A stretch of 9,924 nt of DNA from Paramuribaculum sp. (GCA_029058705.1 JAIDXA010000007.1:1-9924); one strand, 5' to 3'. Counted from the stretch's first letter, positions 1-7,276 are shown. The notes: generated from the letters alone by a model not told the origin. Numbers and translations: made by a program.

Positions 1-1929
1 GTTCGGGATCTGACCACCCACACTGACAATTACACCATGGGGGCGTTCAAGATCAATAATGTCCATCACCCGCTCGAAACTCAGCTCGTCGAAATAAAGA
101 CGGTCACACATGTCGTAGTCGGTCGACACCGTTTCCGGATTGTAATTGATCATGACAGCCTCATAGCCCAGCTCGCGGCAGGTCGTTGCGGCATTGACCG
201 AACACCAGTCGAATTCAACCGAACTTCCGATGCGGTAGGCGCCCGATCCGAGAGTGACAACGCTATGGGTAGGCAGACCGGTATAGCGGCGCGCGTTCGA
301 AGCATCGCCATAGGTCACGTAGAGATAGTTGGTGCGTTCCGGATGTTCGGAAGCGACTGTATTGATGCGGCATACATTGGGCTTCACACCAAGCTCCTGA
401 CGGCGGGCTCTGACGGCGAGCATCTCTTTCTCCATGTTGCCGGCGGGATTTTCGACAAGACGTGCAATCTGAAAATCGGAGAATCCAAGACGCTTCGCCT
501 CCTTCATTGTCGCTTCGTCAAGTTCAGCTACCGAGCCGAATGCTTTCAGACGAGTCGCGAAATCAACGATATTGGCCAGACGGCTGATGAACCATCGGTC
601 GATCTTTGTCAGATTGACAATATTGTCGATCGAATAGCCGTTTTCAAGAGCCTGGGCGATAGCGAAAATTCGCAGGTCGGTAGGATGGGACAGAGCTTTG
701 TCGAGATCGTCGAACGAGATGTCGTTGTTTCCGACAAAACCGTGCATACCCTGACCGATCATTCGAAGACCTTTCTGAATGATCTCCTCGAAGCTCTTGC
801 CGATCGACATGATTTCGCCGACAGACTTCATCGACGAACCGATCTCACGGTCGACGCCGACAAATTTCGTAAGATCCCAGCGCGGAATCTTGACAATCAT
901 ATAGTCGACTTCGGGAGCCTTTGCAGCCGAGTTCGGAGTTCCGGGCTCTCCGATCTGATCGAGATTGTAGCCGAGCGCGAGTTTGGCTGCAACGAATGCC
1001 AGAGGATATCCCGACGCCTTCGATGCGAGCGCCGACGAACGGCTCAGACGTGCATTGATCTCAATGATACGGTAGTCATTGGTCTCAGCATTGAAGGCAT
1101 ACTGGATGTTGCATTCGCCGACAATTCCGATGTGACGGACAACGCGGCGTGCGATATCCTCAAGCATCGTGATCTGGTCGGACGTCAGCGATACAATAGG
1201 TGCGACAACGATCGATTCACCGGTATGAATTCCAAGCGGGTCGAAGTTTTCCATCGGAACAACAGTAAAGCAAAGGTCGCTGGCATCGCGGATAACCTCG
1301 AATTCGATTTCTTTCCATCCCTTCAGCGACTCCTCGACAAGAATCTGCTGGGAAAAAGCGAGCGCACTTTCGCAATGGGAGCGCATCTCTTCTTCATTTG
1401 TGCATATTCCGGAGCCGAGCCCTCCGAGCGCATAGGCCGAACGCACCATCACCGGATAACCGATCCGGGCGGCGACCGCAAGGGCGTCATCGACCGACTC
1501 AACAGCCTCTGAAACCGGAGTTTTCGCCTCGATTTCATTCAGTTTCCTAACGAAGAGGTCACGGTCCTCGGTTATCATGATTGCCTCTACCGATGTTCCA
1601 AGCACTTTCACGCCATACTTGTCAAGGATACCGTTGAGATACAACTCGGTCCCGCAATTCAACGCCGTCTGGCCGCCAAAAGCGAGAAGGATGCCGTCGG
1701 GGTTTTCCTTCTTGATAACCTCCTCTACAAAAAAAGGCGTTATCGGCAGGAAATAAACCCTGTCCGCAACGCCTTCTGAAGTCTGGATCGTAGCGATATT
1801 CGGATTGATCAGCACTGTTTCGATGCCCTCTTCGCGCAAGGCCTTAAGAGCTTGTGAGCCGCTGTAGTCAAATTCTCCGGCTTGTCCGATTTTTAGGGCA
1901 CCGGAACCCAGAAGCAATACTTTTTTCAT
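1..1929 (-). CDS. carB: Carbamoyl-phosphate synthase large subunit, 3' end cut by window edge
   Basis: This subunit makes carbamoyl phosphate from bicarbonate, ATP and ammonia delivered by the glutaminase subunit CarA, feeding pyrimidine and arginine synthesis in the cytosol. Reading the minus strand from the ATG at 1929-1927 gives 643 uninterrupted codons beginning MKKVLLLGSGALKIGQAGEF. The first ATP-grasp half spans roughly residues 1-395, with the glycine-rich loop SAYALGGLGSG near 162-172 and the metal/ATP-binding stretch EINARLSRSSALASK near 287-301, keeping the expected E, N and R. An oligomerisation segment follows (about 396-545), and the second ATP-grasp half begins near 559 with SGAYRIGSSVEFDW. 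The reading stops at VGGQIPN, so about 40% of a usual 1,070-residue protein lies beyond the left edge. The wording (ALKIGQAGEFDYSGSQALKA) resembles the eukaryotic CAD-type branch, which I also associate with Bacteroidota. The start is chosen because it matches the family's N-terminus; no Shine-Dalgarno is present. carA is not immediately upstream, where a divergent gene lies instead. Confidence 0.96.
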   Translation of the reverse strand, partial: MKKVLLLGSGALKIGQAGEFDYSGSQALKALREEGIETVLINPNIATIQTSEGVADRVYFLPITPFFVEEVIKKENPDGILLAFGGQTALNCGTELYLNGILDKYGVKVLGTSVEAIMITEDRDLFVRKLNEIEAKTPVSEAVESVDDALAVAARIGYPVMVRSAYALGGLGSGICTNEEEMRSHCESALAFSQQILVEESLKGWKEIEFEVIRDASDLCFTVVPMENFDPLGIHTGESIVVAPIVSLTSDQITMLEDIARRVVRHIGIVGECNIQYAFNAETNDYRIIEINARLSRSSALASKASGYPLAFVAAKLALGYNLDQIGEPGTPNSAAKAPEVDYMIVKIPRWDLTKFVGVDREIGSSMKSVGEIMSIGKSFEEIIQKGLRMIGQGMHGFVGNNDISFDDLDKALSHPTDLRIFAIAQALENGYSIDNIVNLTKIDRWFISRLANIVDFATRLKAFGSVAELDEATMKEAKRLGFSDFQIARLVENPAGNMEKEMLAVRARRQELGVKPNVCRINTVASEHPERTNYLYVTYGDASNARRYTGLPTHSVVTLGSGAYRIGSSVEFDWCSVNAATTCRELGYEAVMINYNPETVSTDYDMCDRLYFDELSFERVMDIIDLERPHGVIVSVGGQIPN

Positions 1930-2006
1930 TGTGTGGTAAGGGATGTTAGACTGTGACAAATCCACGTCTCGACGATAACGTCCGACGCAGTTGGTTCTTT
2001 CTGCTA

Positions 2007-2014
2007 CAAAGTTA
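2007..2014 (-). promoter_or_regulatory. Candidate -7 element for carB
   Basis: On the minus strand this reads TAACTTTG, an exact fit to the Bacteroidota -7 consensus TAnnTTTG. It lies about 77 nt upstream of the carB ATG, implying a 5' leader of roughly 70 nt. The -33 position carries only a poor match to TTTG (CATG or ATGG depending on spacing), so the call rests on one box. Confidence 0.45.
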
Positions 2015-2078
2015 ACAAAAATCCACGAACATTCCATGATATCATCTCTGCTGACTGAAAAAAACCATAAAGATTCGT

Positions 2079-2086
2079 TATATTTG
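2079..2086 (+). promoter_or_regulatory. Candidate -7 element for the nitroreductase gene
   Basis: TATATTTG fits the Bacteroidota -7 consensus TAnnTTTG and sits 33 nt before the ATG at 2120, which would give a leader of about 25-30 nt. No good -33 TTTG is seen at the right distance. The box supports starting the nitroreductase at 2120, because the longer open frame that begins at 1991 would start upstream of this promoter. Confidence 0.55.
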
Positions 2087-2119
2087 CACATTCAACCATT
2101 TTTTCATCGTCAATCATCT

Positions 2120-2629
2120 ATGGATTTCCTGGAACTTGCCTCAAAACGTCATTCTGTCAGAAACTTTAAGCCCGACATGCCACATCGCGAAAATATAGAG
2201 CGCATCATCGAAGCGGCCCGGCTCGCCCCGTCGGCCGTAAACCTCCAGCCCTGGCACTTCTTCATATGCGAAAGCGACAAAGCGAAAGATGCCATACGCC
2301 GATGCTATCAACGCGACTGGTTCATGACCGCACCTTTATATATTATTGTGTGCGCCGATCCGGAATCGGGATGGCACAGACCCGAAGACGGCAAGATACA
2401 TTCCGACATAGACGCGGCAATCGCCACTGAACATATCTGCCTCGCCGCCGCTTCCGAAGGGCTCGGAACGTGCTGGGTCTGCCGTTTCGATCCGCAACAA
2501 GTGATCAACGAACTCGCCATCCCCTCACCGCTTCAGCCCGTAGCCCTCATACCAGTCGGAATACCGGCCGACAACTCAACCCGCCCGACGACACGCAAGC
2601 CACTTAAAGAAATTGTCACACATATATAA
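2120..2629 (+). CDS. Nitroreductase-family FMN oxidoreductase (169 aa)
   Basis: A small flavoprotein of the NAD(P)H-dependent nitroreductase fold, normally a cytosolic homodimer with FMN at the dimer interface; the physiological substrate cannot be read from the sequence. Visible family features are the N-terminal FMN phosphate-binding stretch SKRHSVRNF (residues 8-16), the LAPSAVNLQPWHF segment (35-47), the central helix IATEHICLAAASEGLGTCWV (101-120) that contacts the flavin, and the C-terminal RKPLKEIV (159-166). The length of about 170 aa is usual for the compact subgroup. The frame stays open upstream to a TTG at 1991, but those 43 codons look non-coding, would precede the -7 box at 2079-2086, and family similarity starts at MDFLELASKRHS, so the ATG at 2120 is preferred. 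No Shine-Dalgarno is seen. It is divergent from carB and seems monocistronic. The family assignment is firm; a specific enzyme name is not justified. Confidence 0.92.
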   Translation: MDFLELASKRHSVRNFKPDMPHRENIERIIEAARLAPSAVNLQPWHFFICESDKAKDAIRRCYQRDWFMTAPLYIIVCADPESGWHRPEDGKIHSDIDAAIATEHICLAAASEGLGTCWVCRFDPQQVINELAIPSPLQPVALIPVGIPADNSTRPTTRKPLKEIVTHI

Positions 2630-2694
2630 AACCGGCATTCATGAGTCTGAAAGCTGCTGAAAGCCCGCCCATGCCGTTGGATTCATGATTCAAA

Positions 2695-2726
2695 TTTGGA
2701 TATATTAAAACTATTTAATATTTTTG
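2695..2726 (+). promoter_or_regulatory. Strong Bacteroidota-type promoter (-33 TTTG, -7 TATTTTTG)
   Basis: TTTG at 2695-2698 and TATTTTTG at 2719-2726 are separated by 20 nt, matching the published Bacteroidota consensus of TTTG about 19-21 nt before TAnnTTTG. It is the only two-box match found in the window. Transcription would begin near 2733, about 350 nt before the next credible start codon at 3080. No comparable -7 box was found between 2940 and 3080, so this is probably the promoter of the WG-repeat gene, or of a short RNA in between. Confidence 0.65.
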
Positions 2727-2748
2727 TACTGCAAAAACATCCTGTCGC

Positions 2749-2772
2749 GACGGGCTGTAAATCCAGCCCGTC
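2749..2772 (+). repeat. Perfect 9-bp inverted repeat (hairpin) just after the promoter
   Basis: GACGGGCTG (2749-2757) pairs perfectly with CAGCCCGTC (2764-2772) across a 6-nt loop, TAAATC. It begins about 16 nt after the predicted transcription start. No T-run follows it, so it does not look like a simple terminator; a leader stem that stabilises RNA or blocks extension is possible. Confidence 0.6.
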
Positions 2773-2810
2773 AGTCAAGGATTCTGGGAAATTACAATAC
2801 CTCGGCAATT

Positions 2811-2842
2811 TGACGTTTACGTCATCCCGACTTCTACGTCAA
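2811..2842. repeat. TGACGT palindrome with repeated ACGTCA half-sites
   Basis: TGACGT-TT-ACGTCA at 2811-2824 is a perfect inverted repeat. TACGTCA at 2818-2824 recurs at 2835-2841, 17 nt further on, so the region has three copies of the same half-site. It could be a protein-binding operator or part of RNA folding, because TTGACGT (2810-2816) can also pair with ACGTCAA (2836-2842). Chance cannot be excluded for such short words. Confidence 0.4.
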
Positions 2843-3010
2843 AAGTATTGGGACGGCTCTTTTCCCATCAACAAGTCCAACTGCAACTGTTTCCCGTCTA
2901 CAGTTATCGAATCCGAGTCTCCTTCGCTTGGATCATAACTGTCAGCCACGCATGAAACCCTGCCGTCCGGAAGCCGACTTCCATTTCATCGACTTTTTAA
3001 AAACATCATT

Positions 3011-3041
3011 CAGCCACCGGCCTTCAGACCGGCGGCTGAAG
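3011..3041 (+). repeat. Leader hairpin with two mutually exclusive pairings
   Basis: CAGCCACCGG (3011-3020) pairs with CCGGCGGCTG (3029-3038) with a single mismatch and an 8-nt loop. Alternatively CTTCAG (3022-3027) pairs perfectly with CTGAAG (3036-3041), again with an 8-nt loop. Both use 3036-3038, so only one can form. The element lies about 40 nt before the WG-repeat start codon. No T-run follows, so it is not a standard terminator. Confidence 0.45.
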
Positions 3042-3079
3042 TCACATTCACACATATATCTATTACATATCCTACTGCC

Positions 3080-5305
3080 ATGTCCGAAAAACTTTTGTTA
3101 AAAACCATCATGACAGGAATTTCTCTGATTCTGTCATCACAATTGTCTGTAATCGCCCAATCGGTCCAGCCTTGTCAGGACCCTAAAAAGGGAACGTGGG
3201 GCTTCAGCAATGCTGAAGGCAAATGGGTGCTGAAACCAAAGTTCGAAACCGCATCGCCATTCGAAAAACAGCCCGACAACAGGAAACTGTCGACCGTATC
3301 GTCAAAAGGGCTGACCGGTTTTGTTGATGAAAACGGAAAGCTCGTGGGTCCCGGAGTCATTTTTGAATCGGCCGAAGCTGCAAGCCCAGAAGTCATGCTC
3401 GTAAAAGTCAAAGGCAAATACGGATTCATGACCTATGACGGTGTCTATCGCCAGAAACCTGATTACTCTTCGGCAACACAAAACGGCAACGAATTCATCG
3501 TCAGCCTTAAAGACAAGTCGGGTGTTGTCGATTCAAAGGGCAATCTCATCATCAAACCGGAATTCGACCAGATCGACCCCAGCCTGCCGGAGTATTTCCG
3601 CGTGAAAAAAGGGAAAGCGACAGGCCTCTATTCACGCGACGGAAAACCACTGATCGAAGCCAAAGACTACACATCCATCGAACCATTCCACTCTTACTGG
3701 AAATTAAGCAAAGACAACAAGACAGGCCTTTACGACCTGGCTGCCGGCATGAGCCTGACCGATATTGCCTATGAAGATGTCAACAGCCCCATTACGATCG
3801 ACAGCCAGACGCTCATCCCGGTCAAGAACAACAATATGTGGGGAGTGGTCAACTCTTCGGGGCGCGTAGTGATCAAAAACAGCTATTCCAATATCGACCA
3901 GATTGAATCGCGCTCCATGCTTCTTCTCCGCGACAACGAAAACAACTGGTCATTATATCATCCGGCTACACTCACACAGGTCGCGCTTACATCTTTCACC
4001 ACCGACAAATGCGGTCCATTCAACATAATGACCGGAAACGTTTCCGGAAGCTCACCAAAACTCAGCGACGAATTTCCCAATGGAAAATTCACGACTGTGA
4101 CCGACTCCGACGGCCGTCTTGTCTCCATCTCCGCCACCTCTGTCTGCCCTGCGGGAAAATTCTTTCTCATGACCGAACCGACCGGATCAAAGCTCTACAA
4201 AGCCGACGGCTCACTCATTGCTTCAGACCTGCCGGCAACTTTCACTGAAGAAAACGGTTGGCTTCTCTTCAACAATACCGCAATCTGTCCGGATGCAAAA
4301 CCATATCCGCTGAGGGAATGCCTCGACAAGACCATTGTCCAGACCGATGATTCAAAATGGCACATACTGTCTTCAGGCACAATAAAGCCGGAAAGTTTCG
4401 ACCGCATGGAGGAGGGATCATGTTTTATCCATGTCTGCCGTGACAACAAATGGGGAGTCCTCTTTGAAGGTCTGCTGACTGTTCCTTGCGTCAACGACGA
4501 AAAACTATACTGGGACAGCAACTTCAGCCTGTTTACCATTAAACGAAACGGCCGAAAAGGAATGGTCTCTCTCGTCGGCGACACAATCGTACCGCCTGAA
4601 TATTCATCCATCCTTTCATTCGAAGACATGGATGACCACATAGTTGTCGAAAAAGACAACAAATACGGAATTTACCTCACTTCGGGCCAATGCATCATTC
4701 AGCCAGAGTACGACCAACTGTTTAAAACCGGCATCGGCAACCACTTCTATGCCGACAAAGGTGATCTACGCGGGATTTTCGATGCGGTCGGAAACGTTAT
4801 TGTCCCTGTAAAATATAACAAATACTGCTTTTCAACCATCGAAAACCGATATCATTGCGTAACCGTCAACGGCAAAGAGATGTACTACAACCAAGAAGGC
4901 ACATACATTCCAAAAGAGAGAAAAATAAAAATAACCTCTCAATGGATGGAACACAACATCTATGACAAGAACAACAACAAGGCCCTCAAACTACACTTCA
5001 ACTTCGACACTCAATTTCTCCTCGAAGAATCGCTTCAGATAGAAGTCGCGATTTATCATAAAAACGGCAAACCGGCAATCAACCGAAGCGGCAAACAGAT
5101 CAAGCACTCCTACTGGGTCACTCCGTCCTACCTGTTCTCGACCTACTCAGACCAATGGGTCGCAATGCCTTATGCACAATTCCCGAATGGACCTAAAGGC
5201 AAAGAGGTCTACTACTACGCAAAAATCCGTTTCGTCGACGAGGGAAACAAAACAATTCCTACCACAGGCAACGAAAAGGTCGATTTCTCTCTCATCACCC
5301 GCTGA
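3080..5305 (+). CDS. Exported WG-repeat protein with C-terminal beta-rich domain (741 aa)
   Basis: The function is unknown; WG (KWG) repeat proteins are common in Bacteroidota. Residues 1-27 look like a signal peptide: KLLLK, a hydrophobic core (TGISLILSSQLSVIAQ) and a likely cut near VIA|QS; no lipobox cysteine is seen. The WG-type units, of the form WGxxxxxGxxVIxPxYDxI, begin near residues 40, 78, 114, 147, 181, 215 and 254, then again at 458, 493, 529 and 564, a spacing of 33-39 residues. Between about 290 and 455 the pattern fades, so the two arrays are split by a diverged stretch. From about 611 to 741 lies a distinct domain (NGKPAINRSGKQ, then a tyrosine-rich WVTPSYLFSTYSDQW segment) resembling a domain I know from the C-termini of other Bacteroidota repeat proteins. 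The ATG at 3080 is used because the signal peptide follows directly; no Shine-Dalgarno. It appears to be its own unit, with a long leader before and a hairpin after. Repeat call firm, role unknown. Confidence 0.9.
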   Translation: MSEKLLLKTIMTGISLILSSQLSVIAQSVQPCQDPKKGTWGFSNAEGKWVLKPKFETASPFEKQPDNRKLSTVSSKGLTGFVDENGKLVGPGVIFESAEAASPEVMLVKVKGKYGFMTYDGVYRQKPDYSSATQNGNEFIVSLKDKSGVVDSKGNLIIKPEFDQIDPSLPEYFRVKKGKATGLYSRDGKPLIEAKDYTSIEPFHSYWKLSKDNKTGLYDLAAGMSLTDIAYEDVNSPITIDSQTLIPVKNNNMWGVVNSSGRVVIKNSYSNIDQIESRSMLLLRDNENNWSLYHPATLTQVALTSFTTDKCGPFNIMTGNVSGSSPKLSDEFPNGKFTTVTDSDGRLVSISATSVCPAGKFFLMTEPTGSKLYKADGSLIASDLPATFTEENGWLLFNNTAICPDAKPYPLRECLDKTIVQTDDSKWHILSSGTIKPESFDRMEEGSCFIHVCRDNKWGVLFEGLLTVPCVNDEKLYWDSNFSLFTIKRNGRKGMVSLVGDTIVPPEYSSILSFEDMDDHIVVEKDNKYGIYLTSGQCIIQPEYDQLFKTGIGNHFYADKGDLRGIFDAVGNVIVPVKYNKYCFSTIENRYHCVTVNGKEMYYNQEGTYIPKERKIKITSQWMEHNIYDKNNNKALKLHFNFDTQFLLEESLQIEVAIYHKNGKPAINRSGKQIKHSYWVTPSYLFSTYSDQWVAMPYAQFPNGPKGKEVYYYAKIRFVDEGNKTIPTTGNEKVDFSLITR

Positions 5306-5335
5306 CTTTAAACCGACCATTATATAATTCTGCCC

Positions 5336-5380
5336 AGAGGGCGGCGCGTCAGAATCACGTATTCCGGCCCGCCGCCCTTT
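5336..5380 (+). terminator. GC-rich terminator-like hairpin after the WG-repeat gene
   Basis: AGAGGGCGGCG (5336-5346) pairs with CGCCGCCCTTT (5370-5380): 11 pairs, one of them a G-T wobble, around a 23-nt loop. It lies about 30 nt after the stop codon. The following sequence, TTTCATCTTTCGG counting from 5378, is only modestly T-rich, so it may be a weak terminator or an mRNA 3' end stabiliser. Confidence 0.55.
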
Positions 5381-5496
5381 CATCTTTCGGACACCTCCCT
5401 CCCCCATAAAAGGACTGACAACGGATTTTCCTGACGTTTCCTGCCTGCCGATTGAAAAAATTCAGCAACAATTAATGCTATTTCAGGAAAAAAGAG

Positions 5497-5504
5497 TAAA
5501 TTTG
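5497..5504 (+). promoter_or_regulatory. Candidate -7 element for the OmpA/TPR lipoprotein gene
   Basis: TAAATTTG fits the Bacteroidota -7 consensus TAnnTTTG. It is 56 nt upstream of the ATG at 5560, giving a predicted leader of about 49 nt that is A/T/C-rich and lacks a Shine-Dalgarno. The -33 region shows only a weak AATG-like match. Together with the hairpin at 5336-5380 it implies a separate transcription unit from the WG-repeat gene. Confidence 0.55.
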
Positions 5505-5559
5505 CCGGTAATCACATTTCGTAACAAAATTCAAAACTTCAATACCCCAAATTTTCATC

Positions 5560-7248
5560 ATGAAAAAGATTCTTTATTCATCATTTGCTATTGGTGGATT
5601 GGTGCTGTTGACAGGCTGTAACAGCAAGATGAATCAGTTCAAGGCTGATTATTTCTCAACCAATCCGAATCCGCTTGAAGTAGTAGGTTCAACAGTCCCC
5701 GCTACCGTTACCGGTAACATCCCCGCCAAATTCTTCAAGAAAAACGCGGTTGTCACCGTAACCCCCGTCCTCATGTACGGCGATCAGCAGACAGCAGCCT
5801 CTTCTGTCACATATCAGGGTGAAAAAGTTCGCGGCAACAATCCCGTTGTCAACTACAACAACGGCGGAACGCTCACTATCCCTGTAAACTATGTCTACAC
5901 TCCCGAAATGCAGAAGAGCGAACTTTATCTGACATTCAACGTTCAGCAGGGCAACAAACAATATGTTCTTCCCCAGGTTAAAGTTGCTGACGGCATTATC
6001 GCTACTGCCGCCCTCGCCGACCCCGCCACTGTCAATCCCGCTACTGCAAACGACAAGTTCCAGCGCATTATAAATGAAAAATATACCGCCGACATCCGAT
6101 TCCTCATCAATCAGGCAATCGTTCGTCAGGGCGAACTTGACTCACAGGGCGTAAAAGACCTCAACGCTCAGCTCCGCGCTGCAGCAGAAGCTCCCAACCA
6201 GGAAATCGAAGAGATCAACATTTCTTCCTATGCTTCACCCGAAGGCGCCTATGACTTCAACCAGCGTCTGGCTGAAAACCGCGAGAAAAACACCACTTCT
6301 TATCTCGAAGGCCAGCTCAAGAAAGACAAAATCACTGAATTCGGCGAACTCACAAAACAGTTCACCGCCGAAGACTGGGAAGGCTTCCAGCAGCTCGTCG
6401 CAGCCAGCGACATCCAGGACAAAGACCTCATCCTCAGCGTTCTCTCAAACGTGAAAGACCCGGAAGTCCGCGAGCAGGAAATCCGCAACCTCGCAAACGT
6501 GTTTGAAACACTCGCCGATCAGATTCTTCCCCAGCTCCGCCGCAGCCACATCACAGCCTCTGTGAACATCATCGGCAAGAGCGACGAAGAAATCTCACGT
6601 CTCGCACAGACCAATCCTTCGGAACTCAGCGTTGAAGAGCTTCTCTATGCAGCCACCCTCACTGACGACAACAACCGCAAGGCTCAGATCTACGAACAGG
6701 TGACCAAGCTCTATCCCAACGACTTCCGCGGCTACAACAACCTTGGCAAGGCCCAGTATGTCAACAAAGACTACAATTCAGCCATCGCCAACCTCAACAA
6801 AGCCGCCCAGCTCGCCCCCAACAGCTCTGAAGTTGCAATGAACCAGGGTCTTCTCCAGCTCATCAACAAAGACTACTCAGCAGCAAACCGCAGCTTCAGC
6901 AATGCCGCAGGTCTTGAAGGTCTTGGTGACGCCCTCGGCGTTTACTATCTCACTCAGGGCGACAACGCTGCCGCTGTGAAAGCATTCGGCTCAAGCAAAA
7001 CCAACAACGCCGCTCTTGCCCAGCTTCTCACAAAAGACTATGCTGCCGCCAAGAACACACTCGGCGCTATCGCCAACCCCGACGCCACAACTTACTATCT
7101 GAACGCCGTTCTCGGTGCCCGCACCAACAACGCTTCTATGGTGACTTCAAACCTGTCGAAGGCAATCCAGCTTGACAACTCACTTGCCACTATGGCTCTC
7201 AATGACCTCGAGTTTGCAAACTTCAACCTCAGCAACGTCATCAAGTAA
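5560..7248 (+). CDS. OmpA-like / TPR lipoprotein (562 aa)
   Basis: A predicted envelope lipoprotein of unknown exact role. Residues 1-20 form a lipoprotein signal (MKKILYSSFAIGGLVLLTGC), with the lipobox LTGC putting the acylated cysteine at 20. The next residues, NSKMNQ, lack an obvious acidic surface-export signal, so a periplasm-facing anchor is as likely as the cell surface. Residues about 30-145 are a beta-rich region. Residues about 175-335 resemble the OmpA C-terminal fold: INISSYASPEG (219-229), then NQRLAENREKNTTSYL (234-249) matching the NxxLSxxRAxxVxxxL helix, and LRRSHITASVNI (326-337) as the last strand, with a roughly 75-residue helical insertion between. Residues about 350-555 are TPR-like helix pairs, clearest at YPNDFRGYNNLGKAQYVNKD and the repeat after it. 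The codon choice is strongly uniform (AAC, CTC, ATC, GCC), suggesting high expression. It ends before a strong terminator. Domain calls are good; the biological role is not known. Confidence 0.9.
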   Translation: MKKILYSSFAIGGLVLLTGCNSKMNQFKADYFSTNPNPLEVVGSTVPATVTGNIPAKFFKKNAVVTVTPVLMYGDQQTAASSVTYQGEKVRGNNPVVNYNNGGTLTIPVNYVYTPEMQKSELYLTFNVQQGNKQYVLPQVKVADGIIATAALADPATVNPATANDKFQRIINEKYTADIRFLINQAIVRQGELDSQGVKDLNAQLRAAAEAPNQEIEEINISSYASPEGAYDFNQRLAENREKNTTSYLEGQLKKDKITEFGELTKQFTAEDWEGFQQLVAASDIQDKDLILSVLSNVKDPEVREQEIRNLANVFETLADQILPQLRRSHITASVNIIGKSDEEISRLAQTNPSELSVEELLYAATLTDDNNRKAQIYEQVTKLYPNDFRGYNNLGKAQYVNKDYNSAIANLNKAAQLAPNSSEVAMNQGLLQLINKDYSAANRSFSNAAGLEGLGDALGVYYLTQGDNAAAVKAFGSSKTNNAALAQLLTKDYAAAKNTLGAIANPDATTYYLNAVLGARTNNASMVTSNLSKAIQLDNSLATMALNDLEFANFNLSNVIK

Positions 7249-7276
7249 GAGACCATCGACTTCGGTCTGACAAGAC

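Larger units (their letters stand above)
2733..3079 (+). other. Long structured leader or possible small-RNA region
   Basis: This is the bulk of a 450-bp stretch (2630-3079) with no convincing gene. It follows the promoter at 2695-2726 and holds, in order: a perfect 9-bp hairpin (2749-2772), a TGACGT inverted repeat with extra copies of its half-site (2811-2842), and a hairpin with two alternative pairings (3011-3041). An 80-codon open frame at 2696-2938 starts with TTG, overlaps the promoter and the hairpin, and has no recognisable protein character. The region may be a 5' untranslated leader controlling the WG-repeat gene or a separate non-coding RNA. No known riboswitch or RNA family is recognised. 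Confidence 0.4.

Noticed and set aside
37..1512. A 491-codon open frame on the plus strand
   Set aside because: It lies antisense to carB, whose minus-strand translation matches the enzyme family from end to end. The plus-strand product has no recognisable domain; long antisense frames are expected in codon-biased genes.
1991..2119. A 43-codon N-terminal extension of the nitroreductase from a TTG codon
   Set aside because: It would begin upstream of the -7 box at 2079-2086, adds residues the family does not have, and the ATG at 2120 gives the expected N-terminus.
2633..2676. CGGCAT/ATGCCG inverted repeat after the nitroreductase stop as a terminator
   Set aside because: Only 6 bp pair across a 32-nt loop and no T-run follows, so it does not support a terminator call.
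2696..2938. An 80-codon frame starting at TTG in the 2630-3079 gap
   Set aside because: It overlaps the promoter and the 9-bp hairpin, has a rare start codon and no domain or signal-peptide character.
4195..4662. A 155-codon minus-strand frame
   Set aside because: It is antisense to the WG-repeat gene and its product has no family resemblance.
3175..4950. Repeated protein units as a possible DNA tandem repeat
   Set aside because: The repetition is at protein level (WG repeats of 33-39 residues); the nucleotide sequence of the units is diverged and shows no tandem array or CRISPR-like spacing.
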